A stretch of 64,000 nucleotides of DNA from Pseudomonas chlororaphis (GTDB lineage: Bacteria; Pseudomonadota; Gammaproteobacteria; Pseudomonadales; Pseudomonadaceae): positions 1 to 64,000 of the forward strand of contig NZ_MSCT01000023.1 in assembly GCF_001921865.1 (NCBI RefSeq), in the 5' to 3' direction. Shown here piece after piece: positions 51,553 to 61,403 of the stretch. The notes below the pieces were generated by a model. That model searched no databases and had not been told where the DNA came from. It was given only the letters and a program-made list of their open reading frames with translations. The translations under genes were made by a program, and so were the position numbers. The first letter of the stretch is position 1; the number at the start of each line of letters is the position of its first letter.

Positions 51553-52764
51553 ATGAGCCAGACCCTTTCCGCGGCGCCCGAACGCACGTTCGGCGCGCCT
51601 TTGTTCGCCTTGCTCGTGCTGCTGGCCGGCGGCGCGTTCCTGCAGGCCCAGGTGGGCCCGCGCCATGTGTGGCTGTTGCTGCTGGGCGCGGCCCTGGGCC
51701 TGACCCTGTATCACGCCGCGTTCGGTTTCACCTCGGCCTGGCGGGTGTTTATCCGCGACCGTCGCGGCGCCGGCTTGCGGGCGCAGATGGTCATGCTGGC
51801 GTTGGCGGTGCTGCTGTTCTTCCCGGCCCTGGGGGCGGGTTCGCTGTTCGGTTCGCCCGTCACCGGGCTGGTGGCGCCGGCCGGGGTCTCGGTGATTGTC
51901 GGCGCCTTCATCTTCGGCATCGGCATGCAGCTGGGCGGCGGTTGCGCGTCCGGCACGCTGTTCACCGTGGGCGGCGGCAACGCGCGGATGCTGGTGACCT
52001 TGGCGTTTTTCATCTGCGGTTCGTTGATCGCCACGCACCATGTGGACTGGTGGTTCGCCTTGCCGTCGTTGCCGCCGGTGTCCATCGTGCAGCGCTTCGG
52101 CGTGGCACCGGCGCTGGGGCTCAGCCTTGCGCTGTTTGTGCTGATCGCCTGGGTGACGGTGCGCCTGGAGAAGCGTCGCCATGGTGCGCTGCAAGCCCCG
52201 GTCGACAGCGCGCATCGAGGCTGGCGCCGGCTGCTGCGCGGGCCCTGGCCGCTGGTGTGGGGCGCGGTCGCCCTGGCGTTGCTGAACTTCGCCACCCTGG
52301 CGCTGGCCGGGCGGCCCTGGGGCATCACCTCGGCGTTTGCCCTGTGGGGCGCCAAGGTCGCCAGCGGGTTGGGGGTGGATGTCGGCAGCTGGGTGTTCTG
52401 GCAGGGCGCGGCCAACGCCAAGGCCCTGGCCGCACCGGTGTGGCAGGACATTACCAGCGTGATGGACGTCGGTATCGTGTTCGGCGCCTTGCTGGCGGCA
52501 GGGCTGGCCGGGCGCTTCGCGCCGAACCTGAGGATTCCCCCGCGTTCGCTGGCGGCCGCGGTCATCGGCGGTTTGCTGCTGGGCTACGGTTCGCGCCTGG
52601 CCTACGGCTGCAACATCGGCGCCTATTTCAGCGGCATCGCCTCGGGCAGCCTGCACGGCTGGCTGTGGCTGGTGGCGGCCTTTGTCGGCAACGGCGTGGG
52701 CGTGCGCCTGCGGCCGTGGTTCTTTGCCGAAGAGCGCGCGCCGCAAGGGCTGACGGGCTGCTGA
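51553..52764 (+). CDS. YeeE/YedE (TsuA-like) sulfur-compound transporter
   Basis: 403 residues from the ATG at 51553, with about ten membrane helices. Two internal halves each carry the conserved Cys motif of the family: GGGCASGTLFTVGGG (about 130) and AYGCNIGAYFSG (about 350). In TsuA these Cys relay thiosulfate across the membrane; other YeeE/YedE proteins handle sulfide or selenium species. No cysK/tsuB/sulfurtransferase gene is adjacent. It follows the MocR gene by 40 bp but need not be co-transcribed. Confidence 0.85.
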   Translation: MSQTLSAAPERTFGAPLFALLVLLAGGAFLQAQVGPRHVWLLLLGAALGLTLYHAAFGFTSAWRVFIRDRRGAGLRAQMVMLALAVLLFFPALGAGSLFGSPVTGLVAPAGVSVIVGAFIFGIGMQLGGGCASGTLFTVGGGNARMLVTLAFFICGSLIATHHVDWWFALPSLPPVSIVQRFGVAPALGLSLALFVLIAWVTVRLEKRRHGALQAPVDSAHRGWRRLLRGPWPLVWGAVALALLNFATLALAGRPWGITSAFALWGAKVASGLGVDVGSWVFWQGAANAKALAAPVWQDITSVMDVGIVFGALLAAGLAGRFAPNLRIPPRSLAAAVIGGLLLGYGSRLAYGCNIGAYFSGIASGSLHGWLWLVAAFVGNGVGVRLRPWFFAEERAPQGLTGC

Positions 52765-52777
52765 AGCACCTGGCCTC

Positions 52778-52870
52778 TGTAGGAGCGAAGCTTGCTCGCG
52801 AAAACGATAACGCGGTGCGGCAGACCAGTCGCCGCTGCGCGGCTATCGCGAGCGAGCTTCGCTCCTACAG
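52778..52870. repeat. REP pair between YeeE gene and polyamine-binding-protein gene
   Basis: Inverted copies with a shared variant core GCGAAGCTTGCTCGCGA / CGCGAGCGAGCTTCGC. The matching extra A/T in both arms shows co-variation within the pair. Confidence 0.85.
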
Positions 52871-52881
52871 GGGATGGGTGC

Positions 52882-53982
52882 TCAGGTCCCGGCCTTGATC
52901 TTGGTCCAGGCCCGGGTCCGCGCGCGTTCCGCGTCGCGCGGCAGCGGTTGCAGGGTGTACAGCGTGCCCATCGCCGCGTCGGTCGGGTACAGGTTGGGGT
53001 TGTTGCGGATCGACGGGTCGACCAGCCCGGTGGCGTCCTTGTTCGGGTTCGGGTAGCCGACGAAGTCGCTGACCGGCGCGATTACCTGCGGTTGCAGCAA
53101 GTAGTTGATGAAAGTGTAGGCATCGTCCGGGTTCTTCGCGCCCTTGGGGATCGCCAGCATGTCGAACCAGATCGGCGCGCCTTCCTTGGGCAGGCGCATG
53201 TCCACCACCACGCCGTTCCTGGCTTCCTTGGCGCGGTTGGCCGCCTGGGAGAAGCTGCCCGAGTAGCCGACCGCCACGCAGATATCGCCGTTGGCGATGT
53301 CGGCCATGTACTTGGACGAGTGGAAGTAGGTGACGTACGGGCGGATCTTCAGCAACAGCGCTTCGGCCTTGGCGTAGTCCGCCGGCTGCCGGCTGTTGGG
53401 GTCCAGGCCCAGGTGCTGCAGGGCCAGCGGCAGGATCTCCGACGGCGAGTCGAGCAGGGCCACGCCGCACTGCTTGAGCTTGCTGATGTTCTCTTCCTTG
53501 AAGATCAGGTCCCAGCTGTCCACGGGCGCGTTGTCGCCCAGCGCCGCCTTGATCTTGGCGGGGTTGAAGCCGATCAGGATGGTGCCGTACATGTAGGGCA
53601 CGGCGAACTTGTTGCCCGGGTCGTTGGCCTCGATCAGCTTCATCAGCTTGGGGTCGAGGTGGTTCCAGTTCGCCAGCTTGCCGCGGTCCAGGGGTTGGAA
53701 CACCCCGGCTTCGATCTGCTTGGCGAGGAACACGTTGGACGGCACCACCACGTCGTAGCCGGAGTTGCCGGTCAGCAGCTTGGCTTCCAGCGCTTCGTTG
53801 GTGTCGAAGATGTCGTAGATCAGCTTGACCTGGCTGTTCTGGGCCTTGAAGTCTTCCAGGGCCTTGGGGGTGATGTAGTCGAACCAGTTGTAGACGCGCA
53901 GGGTGCGTTCTTCAGCGTGCGCGACACCGCCCAGCAGCGCCGCGCAAAGCGCGGGCGCGAGGTAATTCTTGAACCTGTTCAT
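52882..53982 (-). CDS. Polyamine ABC transporter substrate-binding protein (PotF/SpuD-like)
   Basis: A 366-residue periplasmic protein with a signal peptide (cleavage about AHA-EE, 24). RVYNWFDYITPKALEDF and YDIFDTNEALEAKLLTG are PotF/SpuD hallmarks, as are the Trp and Asp residues lining the polyamine cleft (SWDLIF, GYSGSF, DMLAIPKG). It follows the acetylpolyamine deacetylase gene by 14 bp in the same orientation, so acetylated polyamines are a likely ligand. The start at 53982 has AAGGA upstream; a GTG at 54000 would overlap the deacetylase stop. No permease or ATPase gene is adjacent. Confidence 0.9.
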   Translation of the reverse strand: MNRFKNYLAPALCAALLGGVAHAEERTLRVYNWFDYITPKALEDFKAQNSQVKLIYDIFDTNEALEAKLLTGNSGYDVVVPSNVFLAKQIEAGVFQPLDRGKLANWNHLDPKLMKLIEANDPGNKFAVPYMYGTILIGFNPAKIKAALGDNAPVDSWDLIFKEENISKLKQCGVALLDSPSEILPLALQHLGLDPNSRQPADYAKAEALLLKIRPYVTYFHSSKYMADIANGDICVAVGYSGSFSQAANRAKEARNGVVVDMRLPKEGAPIWFDMLAIPKGAKNPDDAYTFINYLLQPQVIAPVSDFVGYPNPNKDATGLVDPSIRNNPNLYPTDAAMGTLYTLQPLPRDAERARTRAWTKIKAGT

Positions 53983-53996
53983 GTGGCGGGTTTCCT

Positions 53997-55028
<1,032 letters not shown>

Positions 55029-55171
55029 TTGTTGTTCTCCGCAGGCTGTTTTTCGTGTTCCACAGTCTTGCGGCGCGCGGGCCTTTGGAGAACGGCAGGA
55101 GCGGCCAAAAGGGGATGTATATGGCCAAAGTATGTGTCCGTAATTCGCCCCTCGCAGGCGACACCGTCCCA

Positions 55172-55258
55172 TGTAGCCGCTGCCGCAGGCTGCGATCGAC
55201 TGCGCAGCAGGCGTTGCTCTTGAGGCCCCTGAAGGCCCTTCTGCGGCAGCGGCTACAG
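55172..55258. repeat. Second-family REP-like element
   Basis: TGTAGCCGCTGCCGCAGGCTG pairs with CTGCGGCAGCGGCTACA, with TTGAGGCCCCTGAAGGCC between. Same outline as 23903-23973. It fills most of the 247-bp gap between aphA and the AraC gene. Confidence 0.8.
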
Positions 55259-55275
55259 GGATGTGGCGGTACGGC

Positions 55276-56268
55276 TCACGGCCGGAACTGGCTCGGGGCG
55301 ACGCCGCTCCAGCGCACGAAGGCGTGGCGAAAACTGGCAGTTTCGCTGAAGCCCAGGGCCTCGGCGATACGGTAGATCGGCAGGTCGTCCTCGCACAGCA
55401 GCTGCTTGGCCCGCTCGAAGCGCAGCTCGTCGAGCAGTTCTTGATAGCTGCAGCCCAGGTCCTTGAGGTGCCGACGCAGGGTGCGCGCCGAGCAGTTCAT
55501 CTGTTCGGCCAGGCCTTCCAGGCCCGGCGCGGCGTCCAGTTGCGCCGCCAGCAACTGGCGGATGCGCCCCAGCCAGGCCTGGCGCCCGGTGAATTCGGTG
55601 TTCTGCTTGCGGCAGCGCTCGGCCATGGCCTGGTGGGTGATGGCGTCCGCCAGGGGCAGCGGCTGGTCGAGCCAGCGCCGGTCGAAGGCGAAGGCGTTGG
55701 AAGGCCCGTCGAAGCGCAGCGGGCAGTCGAAGCGCTCGGCGTAGCGGCCCTGGTAGTCGGGGGCGGGGTACTCGAAGCGGGCGCCGCGCAAAGGCAGCGG
55801 ATGGCCCAGCAGGTCGTCGCAGATGACTTTCATCGACACCAGGCAGAACTCGATGTTGAAGGTCGCCAGCGCCGGGTTTTCGCGGTAGTCGGCGGCGGTC
55901 AGCCAGATCAGCTCGCCGTCGGCTTCCAGGCTCAGCTCGAAAAGTGTTCCCAACAGCGCCGGATAACGCAGCGCCAGGCGCAAAGCGTCACCTAAGGTGG
56001 CACTGGTGAGCAGGGCATAACCGAGCATGCCGTAGCTGGAAACGTGCATGCGCCGACCCAGCTCCAGGCCGATGTCGTGGCGCAGCGCGACGGCGTTGGC
56101 GCACACCAGCATTTCCTGGTTGGTGGTGATGCGGGTGTCGGCCCGGCTCAGGTCGGCCGCGTTGATGCCGCTGCCGGCCAGCAGCGCGTCGCTGGGCAGC
56201 CCTTGGTCCCTGAAGGTGTCGAGCACCAGCGAGACGGCGTTGAGGGTGGTGAGGTGGGAATGTAGCAT
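55276..56268 (-). CDS. AraC-family regulator with Arabinose_bd-type sensor domain
   Basis: 330 residues from ATG 56268 (MLHSHLTTLNAVSLVLDTF). The N-terminal 190 residues (GRRMHVSSYGMLGYALLTSATLGDAL) are the Arabinose_bd domain seen in pseudomonad amino-acid catabolism regulators such as OruR. The C-terminal 100 residues are the double helix-turn-helix (YQELLDELRFERAKQLL and IYRIAEALGFSETASFRHAFVRWSG). Located between aphA and ansA, which it may regulate. An upstream extension to 56445 would read through a REP and is not coding. Confidence 0.88.
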   Translation of the reverse strand: MLHSHLTTLNAVSLVLDTFRDQGLPSDALLAGSGINAADLSRADTRITTNQEMLVCANAVALRHDIGLELGRRMHVSSYGMLGYALLTSATLGDALRLALRYPALLGTLFELSLEADGELIWLTAADYRENPALATFNIEFCLVSMKVICDDLLGHPLPLRGARFEYPAPDYQGRYAERFDCPLRFDGPSNAFAFDRRWLDQPLPLADAITHQAMAERCRKQNTEFTGRQAWLGRIRQLLAAQLDAAPGLEGLAEQMNCSARTLRRHLKDLGCSYQELLDELRFERAKQLLCEDDLPIYRIAEALGFSETASFRHAFVRWSGVAPSQFRP

Positions 56269-56335
56269 GTCCGTTTCCAGCCCTGAAGGAGCTGAAAACG
56301 GAGCAATTTGTATGCCGCGCGGTGTGCCGCTCTTC

Positions 56336-56435
56336 TGTAGGAGCGCAGCTTGCTCGCGAAAAATCGTCAACGATGACGCGTGGTGGCTGACGAATCGCCG
56401 CTGCGCGGCTATCGCGAGCAAGCTCGCTCCTACAG
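56336..56435. repeat. REP pair between AraC and asparaginase genes
   Basis: TGTAGGAGCGCAGCTTGCTCGCGA and the inverted ATCGCGAGCAAGCTCGCTCC with CGTCAACGATGACG and CGCTGCGCGGC inner hairpins; same long-form architecture as at 32089 and 52778. Confidence 0.85.
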
Positions 56436-56473
56436 GGAATGCCAACCTGCGCAGGAGCGCGCTGAATGCGCTG

Positions 56474-57475
56474 TCAGCTCAGCTCGCCGCACAGGTCCAA
56501 CTCGACCAGGCGCCGCACTTCGGCGGTGTCCAGGCCGGCGCCCAGCAGGGCATTGAGCTTGCCGAACGCCGCTTCGCGGGTCATGCCGCCGCCGGACAGC
56601 ACGCCGACGCCGCGCAGGCGGCTGCCGGCCTCGTAGATGCCCAGCTCGACGCCGCCTTCATGGCATTGGGTGATGGCGACCACCACGATGCCCTGGTCGT
56701 GCGCCCGTTGCAGGCTGGCCAGGAACTGCGGGTTGTCGCTCGGCCCGGTGCCGCTGCCGAAGCACTCCAGCACCAGCGCCTGGATGCCGCTGCCCAGCAG
56801 GGCGTCGAGCTGTTCGGCGGCGATCCCCGGTACCAGCGGCAACACGCCGACCTTGGCCAGTTGCCTGGCCTGGCGGTAATCCAGCTGCGGCGGAATCGAC
56901 GTGGCCTTGGTGCCGCCGCCCTGGCGTTGCAGCGCGGCGAACGGGTGGCGGCCGAAGCTGCGGATCTTCGCGCAGCGGGTCGGCGCCAGCAGCTCGCCGT
57001 GGAAATACAGGTGCACGCCGGGGGCCAGGCCCCGGCCGAGGGCAACCAGCGCGCCGCTGAGGTTTTCCCAGGCATCGCTGTCGGCCACGCCGGCCGGCAG
57101 CATGGAGCCGGTGAACGCCACGCGGGCGTGTAGGCCCAGCAGCTGGAAGCTCATGGCCGCGGCGCTGTAGGCCAGGGTGTCGGTGCCGTGCAGGACCAGC
57201 ACGCTGTCGCAGCCTTGGTCGACCGCCTCGACCACGGCTTCGCGCAGGCGCTGCCAGTAGGCGGGGGTCATGTTGGCGCTGTCGATCAGCGGCGCCATCT
57301 CGCGAAAGCGCCAGTCGGGCACCACCAGTTCGGGCTGGCTGTGCAGGTAGTCGCGCATCCGTGCCTCGAAACCCGAGGCCGGGGCCAGGCCGTGGGCGCT
57401 GGCTTGCATGCCGATGGTGCCGCCGGTGTAGAGCACCATGACGTGCTGCGCGCCAGGGTAGGTCGAAGGGTTCAT
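56474..57475 (-). CDS. ansA: L-asparaginase, type I-like
   Basis: 333 residues from ATG 57475. Threonine nucleophile in VMVLYTGGTIGM, second catalytic block VLVLHGTDTLAYSAAAM (Thr-Asp), and the Lys in FGSGTGPSDN context agree with cytoplasmic asparaginase. It hydrolyses asparagine to aspartate and ammonia. No signal peptide. It lies upstream of the AraC gene and downstream of the AgcS symporter gene, all leftward; shared control is possible but the 100-bp gaps argue for separate promoters. Confidence 0.9.
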   Translation of the reverse strand: MNPSTYPGAQHVMVLYTGGTIGMQASAHGLAPASGFEARMRDYLHSQPELVVPDWRFREMAPLIDSANMTPAYWQRLREAVVEAVDQGCDSVLVLHGTDTLAYSAAAMSFQLLGLHARVAFTGSMLPAGVADSDAWENLSGALVALGRGLAPGVHLYFHGELLAPTRCAKIRSFGRHPFAALQRQGGGTKATSIPPQLDYRQARQLAKVGVLPLVPGIAAEQLDALLGSGIQALVLECFGSGTGPSDNPQFLASLQRAHDQGIVVVAITQCHEGGVELGIYEAGSRLRGVGVLSGGGMTREAAFGKLNALLGAGLDTAEVRRLVELDLCGELS

Positions 57476-57578
57476 GGGATTCTCCGAAACGGTGAGTTCC
57501 TGTGGGAACGGGCAAGCCCGCTCCACATTTATCGCACTGTAGCCGACGGGCGCAGAGGATGCGCCCGCCGTTCACCCG

Positions 57579-59018
57579 TCAGCGTTGCGCTGCGGGCACG
57601 CCTTGCGGCTCGGCCTGGGCGGGGGCCGCAGGTTCGGCGGGCCAGGCCTTCAGGTCCAGGTCCAGATCGGCGAATTTGCGCGAGTCGAACACCGGCTGGT
57701 CGACGCCGGCGCGGCGCTGCTCGTCGTAGTCGCGCATCACGCGCAGGCCGACCTTGAACAGCATGGCCAGGGCCATCAGGTTGACGAAGGCCAGGCAGGT
57801 CATGGTGATGTCGGCGAAGGCGAACACGGTCGACAGGTCCTGCATCGAACCCCAGACCACCAACGCCAGCACCAGGCCGCGGAACGTCATCAGCGCAGCG
57901 CGGTTGCGGGTGAGGAACTGCAGGCTGTTCTCGCCCAGGTAGTAGTTGTAGAGGATGCAGGTGAAGACGAACAGCGACAGCGCGACGCTGACGAACAGGC
58001 GGCCCCAGTCACCGACCACGGCGGCCAGCGAGTTCTGGGTCAGGACGATGCCGTCGCCTTCGAAGCCCGGGGTGTAGAAGCCCGACAGCAGGATCAGCAG
58101 CGCGGTGCAGGTGCAGATCACGAAGGTGTCGAGGAACACGCTGAAAGCCTGGACCACGCCCTGGGCGCCCGGGTGCTTCACGGCGGCCACGGCGGCGACG
58201 TTCGGCGCACTGCCCAGGCCCGCTTCGTTGGCGAACACACCACGCTTCACGCCCATGACGATGGCGCTGCCGAGCAGGCCGCCGAAGGCCGGGTCGAGGC
58301 CGAAGGCGCTCTTGAAGATGGTTTCCAGCATGGCCGGCACGTGTTCGATCTGGGTGCCGATCACGTACAGGGTCACGGCGATGTAGGCCAGGGTCTTGAT
58401 CGGGACCAGCAGGTCGGACACCGAGGCGATGCGCTTGATGCCGCCGATGAAGGTGATGGCCAGCAGCACCGCCAGGACGATGCCGGTGTGGCGTGGGTCG
58501 AAGTCAAAGGCGTTCTGCAGCGAGTGCGTCACGGTGTAGGACTGCAGGCCGATGAAGGCGAAGCCGTAGGTGACCAGCAGCAGGATCGAGAACACCACCG
58601 CCATGCCTTTGAGCTTCAGGCCGTGCTGGATGTAGTAGGCCGGGCCGCCGCGGTACAGGCCGTCGCCGTCGGCGCGCTTGTAGACCTGGGCCAGGGTGCA
58701 TTCGAAGAAGCTGCTGGACATGCCGACCAGTGCGGTCACCCACATCCAGAACACCGCGCCCGGGCCGCCCAGGGTCACGGCGATGCCGACGCCGGCGATG
58801 TTGCCTGCGCCGACGCGGCCGGCGAGGCTGAGCATCAGGGCCTGGAAGGAGCTGAGCTGGCCGGCGTTGCCCTTCAGGCTGTCGCGAAATACCGCGAACA
58901 TATGGAAAAAATGGCGCAATTGAACGAAACGCGAGCGGATCGTGAAGTAGCTGCCGAGCCCGACGATGAGCACGATCAGTACTTTCCCTGAGAGGAAGTC
59001 GTTGATGACTTCGAGCAT
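57579..59018 (-). CDS. AGCS-family sodium:alanine/glycine symporter
   Basis: A 479-residue carrier with about 11 membrane helices. The AGCS signature is in GVFANEAGLGSAPNVAAVAA, and the N-terminal SLAGRVGAGNIAGVGIAVTLGGPGAVFWMW is the other diagnostic segment, holding the amino-acid backbone site. It imports alanine, glycine or a related amino acid with Na+. The last 40 residues are a hydrophilic Ala/Pro-rich tail. It is upstream of ansA and may cooperate in amino-acid catabolism. Confidence 0.93.
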   Translation of the reverse strand: MLEVINDFLSGKVLIVLIVGLGSYFTIRSRFVQLRHFFHMFAVFRDSLKGNAGQLSSFQALMLSLAGRVGAGNIAGVGIAVTLGGPGAVFWMWVTALVGMSSSFFECTLAQVYKRADGDGLYRGGPAYYIQHGLKLKGMAVVFSILLLVTYGFAFIGLQSYTVTHSLQNAFDFDPRHTGIVLAVLLAITFIGGIKRIASVSDLLVPIKTLAYIAVTLYVIGTQIEHVPAMLETIFKSAFGLDPAFGGLLGSAIVMGVKRGVFANEAGLGSAPNVAAVAAVKHPGAQGVVQAFSVFLDTFVICTCTALLILLSGFYTPGFEGDGIVLTQNSLAAVVGDWGRLFVSVALSLFVFTCILYNYYLGENSLQFLTRNRAALMTFRGLVLALVVWGSMQDLSTVFAFADITMTCLAFVNLMALAMLFKVGLRVMRDYDEQRRAGVDQPVFDSRKFADLDLDLKAWPAEPAAPAQAEPQGVPAAQR

Positions 59019-59440
59019 GGATTATTCCTCGCTGTTTTTTGTAAAGGCAGAAGCTGGGTGGTCCGAAACATTCGGTTACACGCTGGCGTGCGGGCAGCAC
59101 GACAGGTGGGGCGAGCGTTCGTCCCGGTTCCAATTCGCGGGTTGTTATTAGTTCGGGTTTCCCGTGAGGTCGAGCCTCGTTACCGACGGCTTCCTACGTG
59201 AAGAGGGGGCGCACTATACCGGTGCGCGCGCTCGCCGTCTGCATGTAGCGCGTCGAGCCGAGGAACGGCAGGTTGGGGAAGGGGCTGAATCGGTTCTTGC
59301 AGGAGCGTGGATCAGGTCAGGCAGAGGCCGCTTTTGTAGGCGCCAGCTTGCTGGCGATGCGGGCGCCGCGGTGGGGCAGGCAGGCCGCCATCGCGAGCAA
59401 GCTCGCTCCTACAGGGAGATGAGCCGGCTCGCGGTTGGTC
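59019..59440. other. Intergenic region with one REP pair
   Basis: A 422-bp stretch between the symporter start and the porin stop. It holds a REP pair at 59335-59414 whose left arm is the variant GCGCCAGCTTGCTGGCGATG and right arm ATCGCGAGCAAGCTCGCTCC. The part next to 59018 (about 59030-59160) should carry the symporter promoter, but no clear -10/-35 was recognised. No gene is seen. Confidence 0.7.
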
Positions 59441-60673
59441 TCAGAAGTAGTAGCCGATATTGACGTTGGTCCGGTAGTACCACTCATTGCTGCCCACCGA
59501 GCTGGTGTTGGTGAAGCCGCTGCCGTTCTCCGCGCCGCCGTAGGGGTTGGCGTTGCGGGCCCAGGTCAGGTCGACCCAGGCCATGATCGGCATGGCCAGG
59601 AACTGCGCGCCCACGGTGTACATCTGCGAGTCGTCCCAGCCGCTCTTGTCCTTCATCAGGCGGCTGTAGTCGTTGTACAGCTTGATCTTCTTCAACTGCC
59701 CGAGCTTCGGTGTGTAGATGTCGTAGCCGACGTTGAGCGAGACCATGCTGGCCTTGGCGGCGATCAGGTAGGCCGGGGTCAGGCCGTTGCCGCCCATCAG
59801 CACCGAGTCGTCGCTGACGCCGGCCGGGTTCTTGGGGTCGTACTCATAGCGGATGCCCTGGGTGGTGACGGACCACGGCCCCTTGCTGACGATCGCGTGC
59901 ACCCCCGCGGCCCAATAGTCGCCGTCGTCCTTGGTGGTGGCGTTGTAGAGCTGGGCGGTGGCCAGCGAGGCGCCGATTTCGGTCTTCCAGCCATCGTCGC
60001 TGCTGAAGGTGCGTGCCACACGGGCGTTGAATTGGTTGCGCTTCTCGTTGTCCTGGCGCGACTGGGTGAAGGCGACCGCGTTGTCGTCAAGGTCGGCGTA
60101 GCGCCCGACTTCCGGCGAGTAGCGCAGGTCGCTGGGCAACATGCGCGGGAAGTAGCCGAGTTGCACGTCCCAATCCTGATCCTTGTAGCTGTACTTGAGG
60201 CCTGAGCCTGCGCTTACGCCGTAGCCCATGAAAAACGGGATGTGGTAACTCCAGCCGAATTGCGGATAAGGCTCCAGGCCGAACGGCTTGAACGGCGCCC
60301 CCAGTTGCAGGTTGGACTTTTCATTGAGCCGGTAGCCGACGAAGCCGCGGTCGATGGAGCGCTTGCCGTCGTCCTGGAACCAGTAGCCGATATCGCCGTA
60401 GAGGTTCTTGTAGGTGGCTTGCACGTCCAGGCGGAAAGTGTCGAAGAGAAACCGACCGTTGTTCTCGGTGGTGTCCCAATGTTCGTCGCGGTAGTTGGTA
60501 CGCAGCGCGCCGCCGATATCCAGGCTGCTGTCGCCGTCGTCGCTGCGCCAGGAAATATGCGGGAAAGGCTTATTGGCGGCGTTGGCCCGCACCACGGCGG
60601 AAGGAATGGGCTCGACAGCGAAACTGGCGCAACTGACCAACAGCAATCCTGCACATAAGACATGACTCTTCAT
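59441..60673 (-). CDS. Outer-membrane beta-barrel porin (carbohydrate/phosphate-porin-like)
   Basis: 410 residues from ATG 60673 with GAGG seven bases before it; a GTG four codons earlier is possible. Signal peptide ends about SFA-VE (21). The mature protein alternates aromatic and polar strands (YGDIGYWFQDDGKRSIDRGFVGY, LQLGAPFKPFGLEPYPQFGW) and ends in the C-terminal Phe of outer-membrane barrels (NVNIGYYF). A 16- to 18-strand barrel of the OprO/OprP- or DcaP-like type is likely. The substrate is unknown. It may serve the symporter or Rieske pathway next to it. Confidence 0.78.
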   Translation of the reverse strand: MKSHVLCAGLLLVSCASFAVEPIPSAVVRANAANKPFPHISWRSDDGDSSLDIGGALRTNYRDEHWDTTENNGRFLFDTFRLDVQATYKNLYGDIGYWFQDDGKRSIDRGFVGYRLNEKSNLQLGAPFKPFGLEPYPQFGWSYHIPFFMGYGVSAGSGLKYSYKDQDWDVQLGYFPRMLPSDLRYSPEVGRYADLDDNAVAFTQSRQDNEKRNQFNARVARTFSSDDGWKTEIGASLATAQLYNATTKDDGDYWAAGVHAIVSKGPWSVTTQGIRYEYDPKNPAGVSDDSVLMGGNGLTPAYLIAAKASMVSLNVGYDIYTPKLGQLKKIKLYNDYSRLMKDKSGWDDSQMYTVGAQFLAMPIMAWVDLTWARNANPYGGAENGSGFTNTSSVGSNEWYYRTNVNIGYYF

Positions 60674-61093
60674 TTTCGACCTCACCTTTAATACTCGGTG
60701 CTACCTGACGATCGGCAACACTCGTCCGCTTGCCTGATAAGGCAACTGCGGCGGGAGCGGGTCTTGCCGGGTTAAGTACTGGCTATTGTTGTTTTATCGG
60801 CGATACGCCGTTTGGCCTGTGGACTCACAGGGGGAGGGAGCAGGAACTGTGCCAGGCGCCGGCGGGCTTGCCGGTTAATAAAATATCCAAGCAAAAACAA
60901 TGGTTTATATAGGAAACAAGGAATTTTGTGCAGCCGGTGAAACAGCGGGGGAAGTGGGTAACAAAGTTGCCAGTTAGAGGTGCGTCGTAATTGCACGCCG
61001 TAATGAAAACGGGCACGAAGTTGTTTTACCAGTGAACAGAAAGAGGCTGCCCAGTTGCATTGAAAGTGTCGACGTTCAATTAAACACTGCCAT
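60674..61093. other. AT-richer regulatory region upstream of the porin gene
   Basis: About 420 bp without a convincing gene. Base composition drops to AT-rich between about 60780 and 61090 (for example AATAAAATATCCAAGCAAAA near 60878), unlike the neighbours, and probably contains the porin promoter. Short open frames here lack ribosome sites. Confidence 0.55.
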
Positions 61094-61119
61094 AAAAAAG
61101 GCCGGCATCACTGCCGGCC
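61094..61119 (-). terminator. Intrinsic terminator for the leftward Rieske operon
   Basis: GGCCGGCA-TCAC-TGCCGGCC is an 8-bp perfect stem with a 4-base loop (61100-61119). On the minus strand it is followed by TTTTTT. It lies 285 bp past the reductase stop, with repeats between. Confidence 0.8.
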
Positions 61120-61141
61120 AAGTCTTCGATGCGCACGCTCA

Positions 61142-61183
61142 AACCTGAACCTGAACCTGAACCTGAACCTGAACCTGAACCTT
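61142..61183. repeat. Hexanucleotide tandem repeat (AACCTG)7
   Basis: Seven head-to-tail copies of AACCTG, the last AACCTT, with no interruptions. It sits 3' of the reductase operon, just inside the terminator and directly abutting a REP-like element. Perfect short arrays of this kind usually vary in copy number between strains. Confidence 0.9.
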
Positions 61184-61327
61184 GTAGCCGCTGCCGAGCC
61201 CGCGAGGCTGCGTACGGCTGCGCAGCAGCCGCAAAACCTGACAGCGCGATTCGACTGATGCACCTATCGCCTGGGTTGCGGCTGCTTCGCAGCCGTACGC
61301 AGCCGCGCTGCGCTTGGCAGCGGCTAC
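61184..61327. repeat. Large imperfect REP-like palindrome (second family)
   Basis: TGTAGCCGCTGCC at the left and GGCAGCGGCTAC at the right enclose GCTGCGTACGGCTGCGCAGC and its near-complement GGCTGCTTCGCAGCCGTACGCAGC, which can form a long cruciform. Longer and more elaborate than the copies at 23903 and 55172. Confidence 0.75.
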
Positions 61328-61355
61328 GTGCGGCTACGGGCGTTGGTCTCGCAAC

Positions 61356-61400
61356 GATTACGTAGGGATTACGTAACGGTTACATGGCGATTACGTAGCG
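61356..61400. repeat. GATTACGTA direct repeats near the reductase stop
   Basis: GATTACGTA begins at 61356, 61367 and 61389, with a degenerate GTTACATG at 61379, so units recur every 10-12 bp. They end four bases before the reductase stop codon. No known function. Confidence 0.6.
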
Positions 61401-61403
61401 GGG

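Noticed and set aside
61129..61365. Open frame with a Pro-Glu repeat (MRTLKPEPEPEPEP)
   Set aside because: Produced by the AACCTG microsatellite and the adjoining REP-like DNA; no ribosome site.
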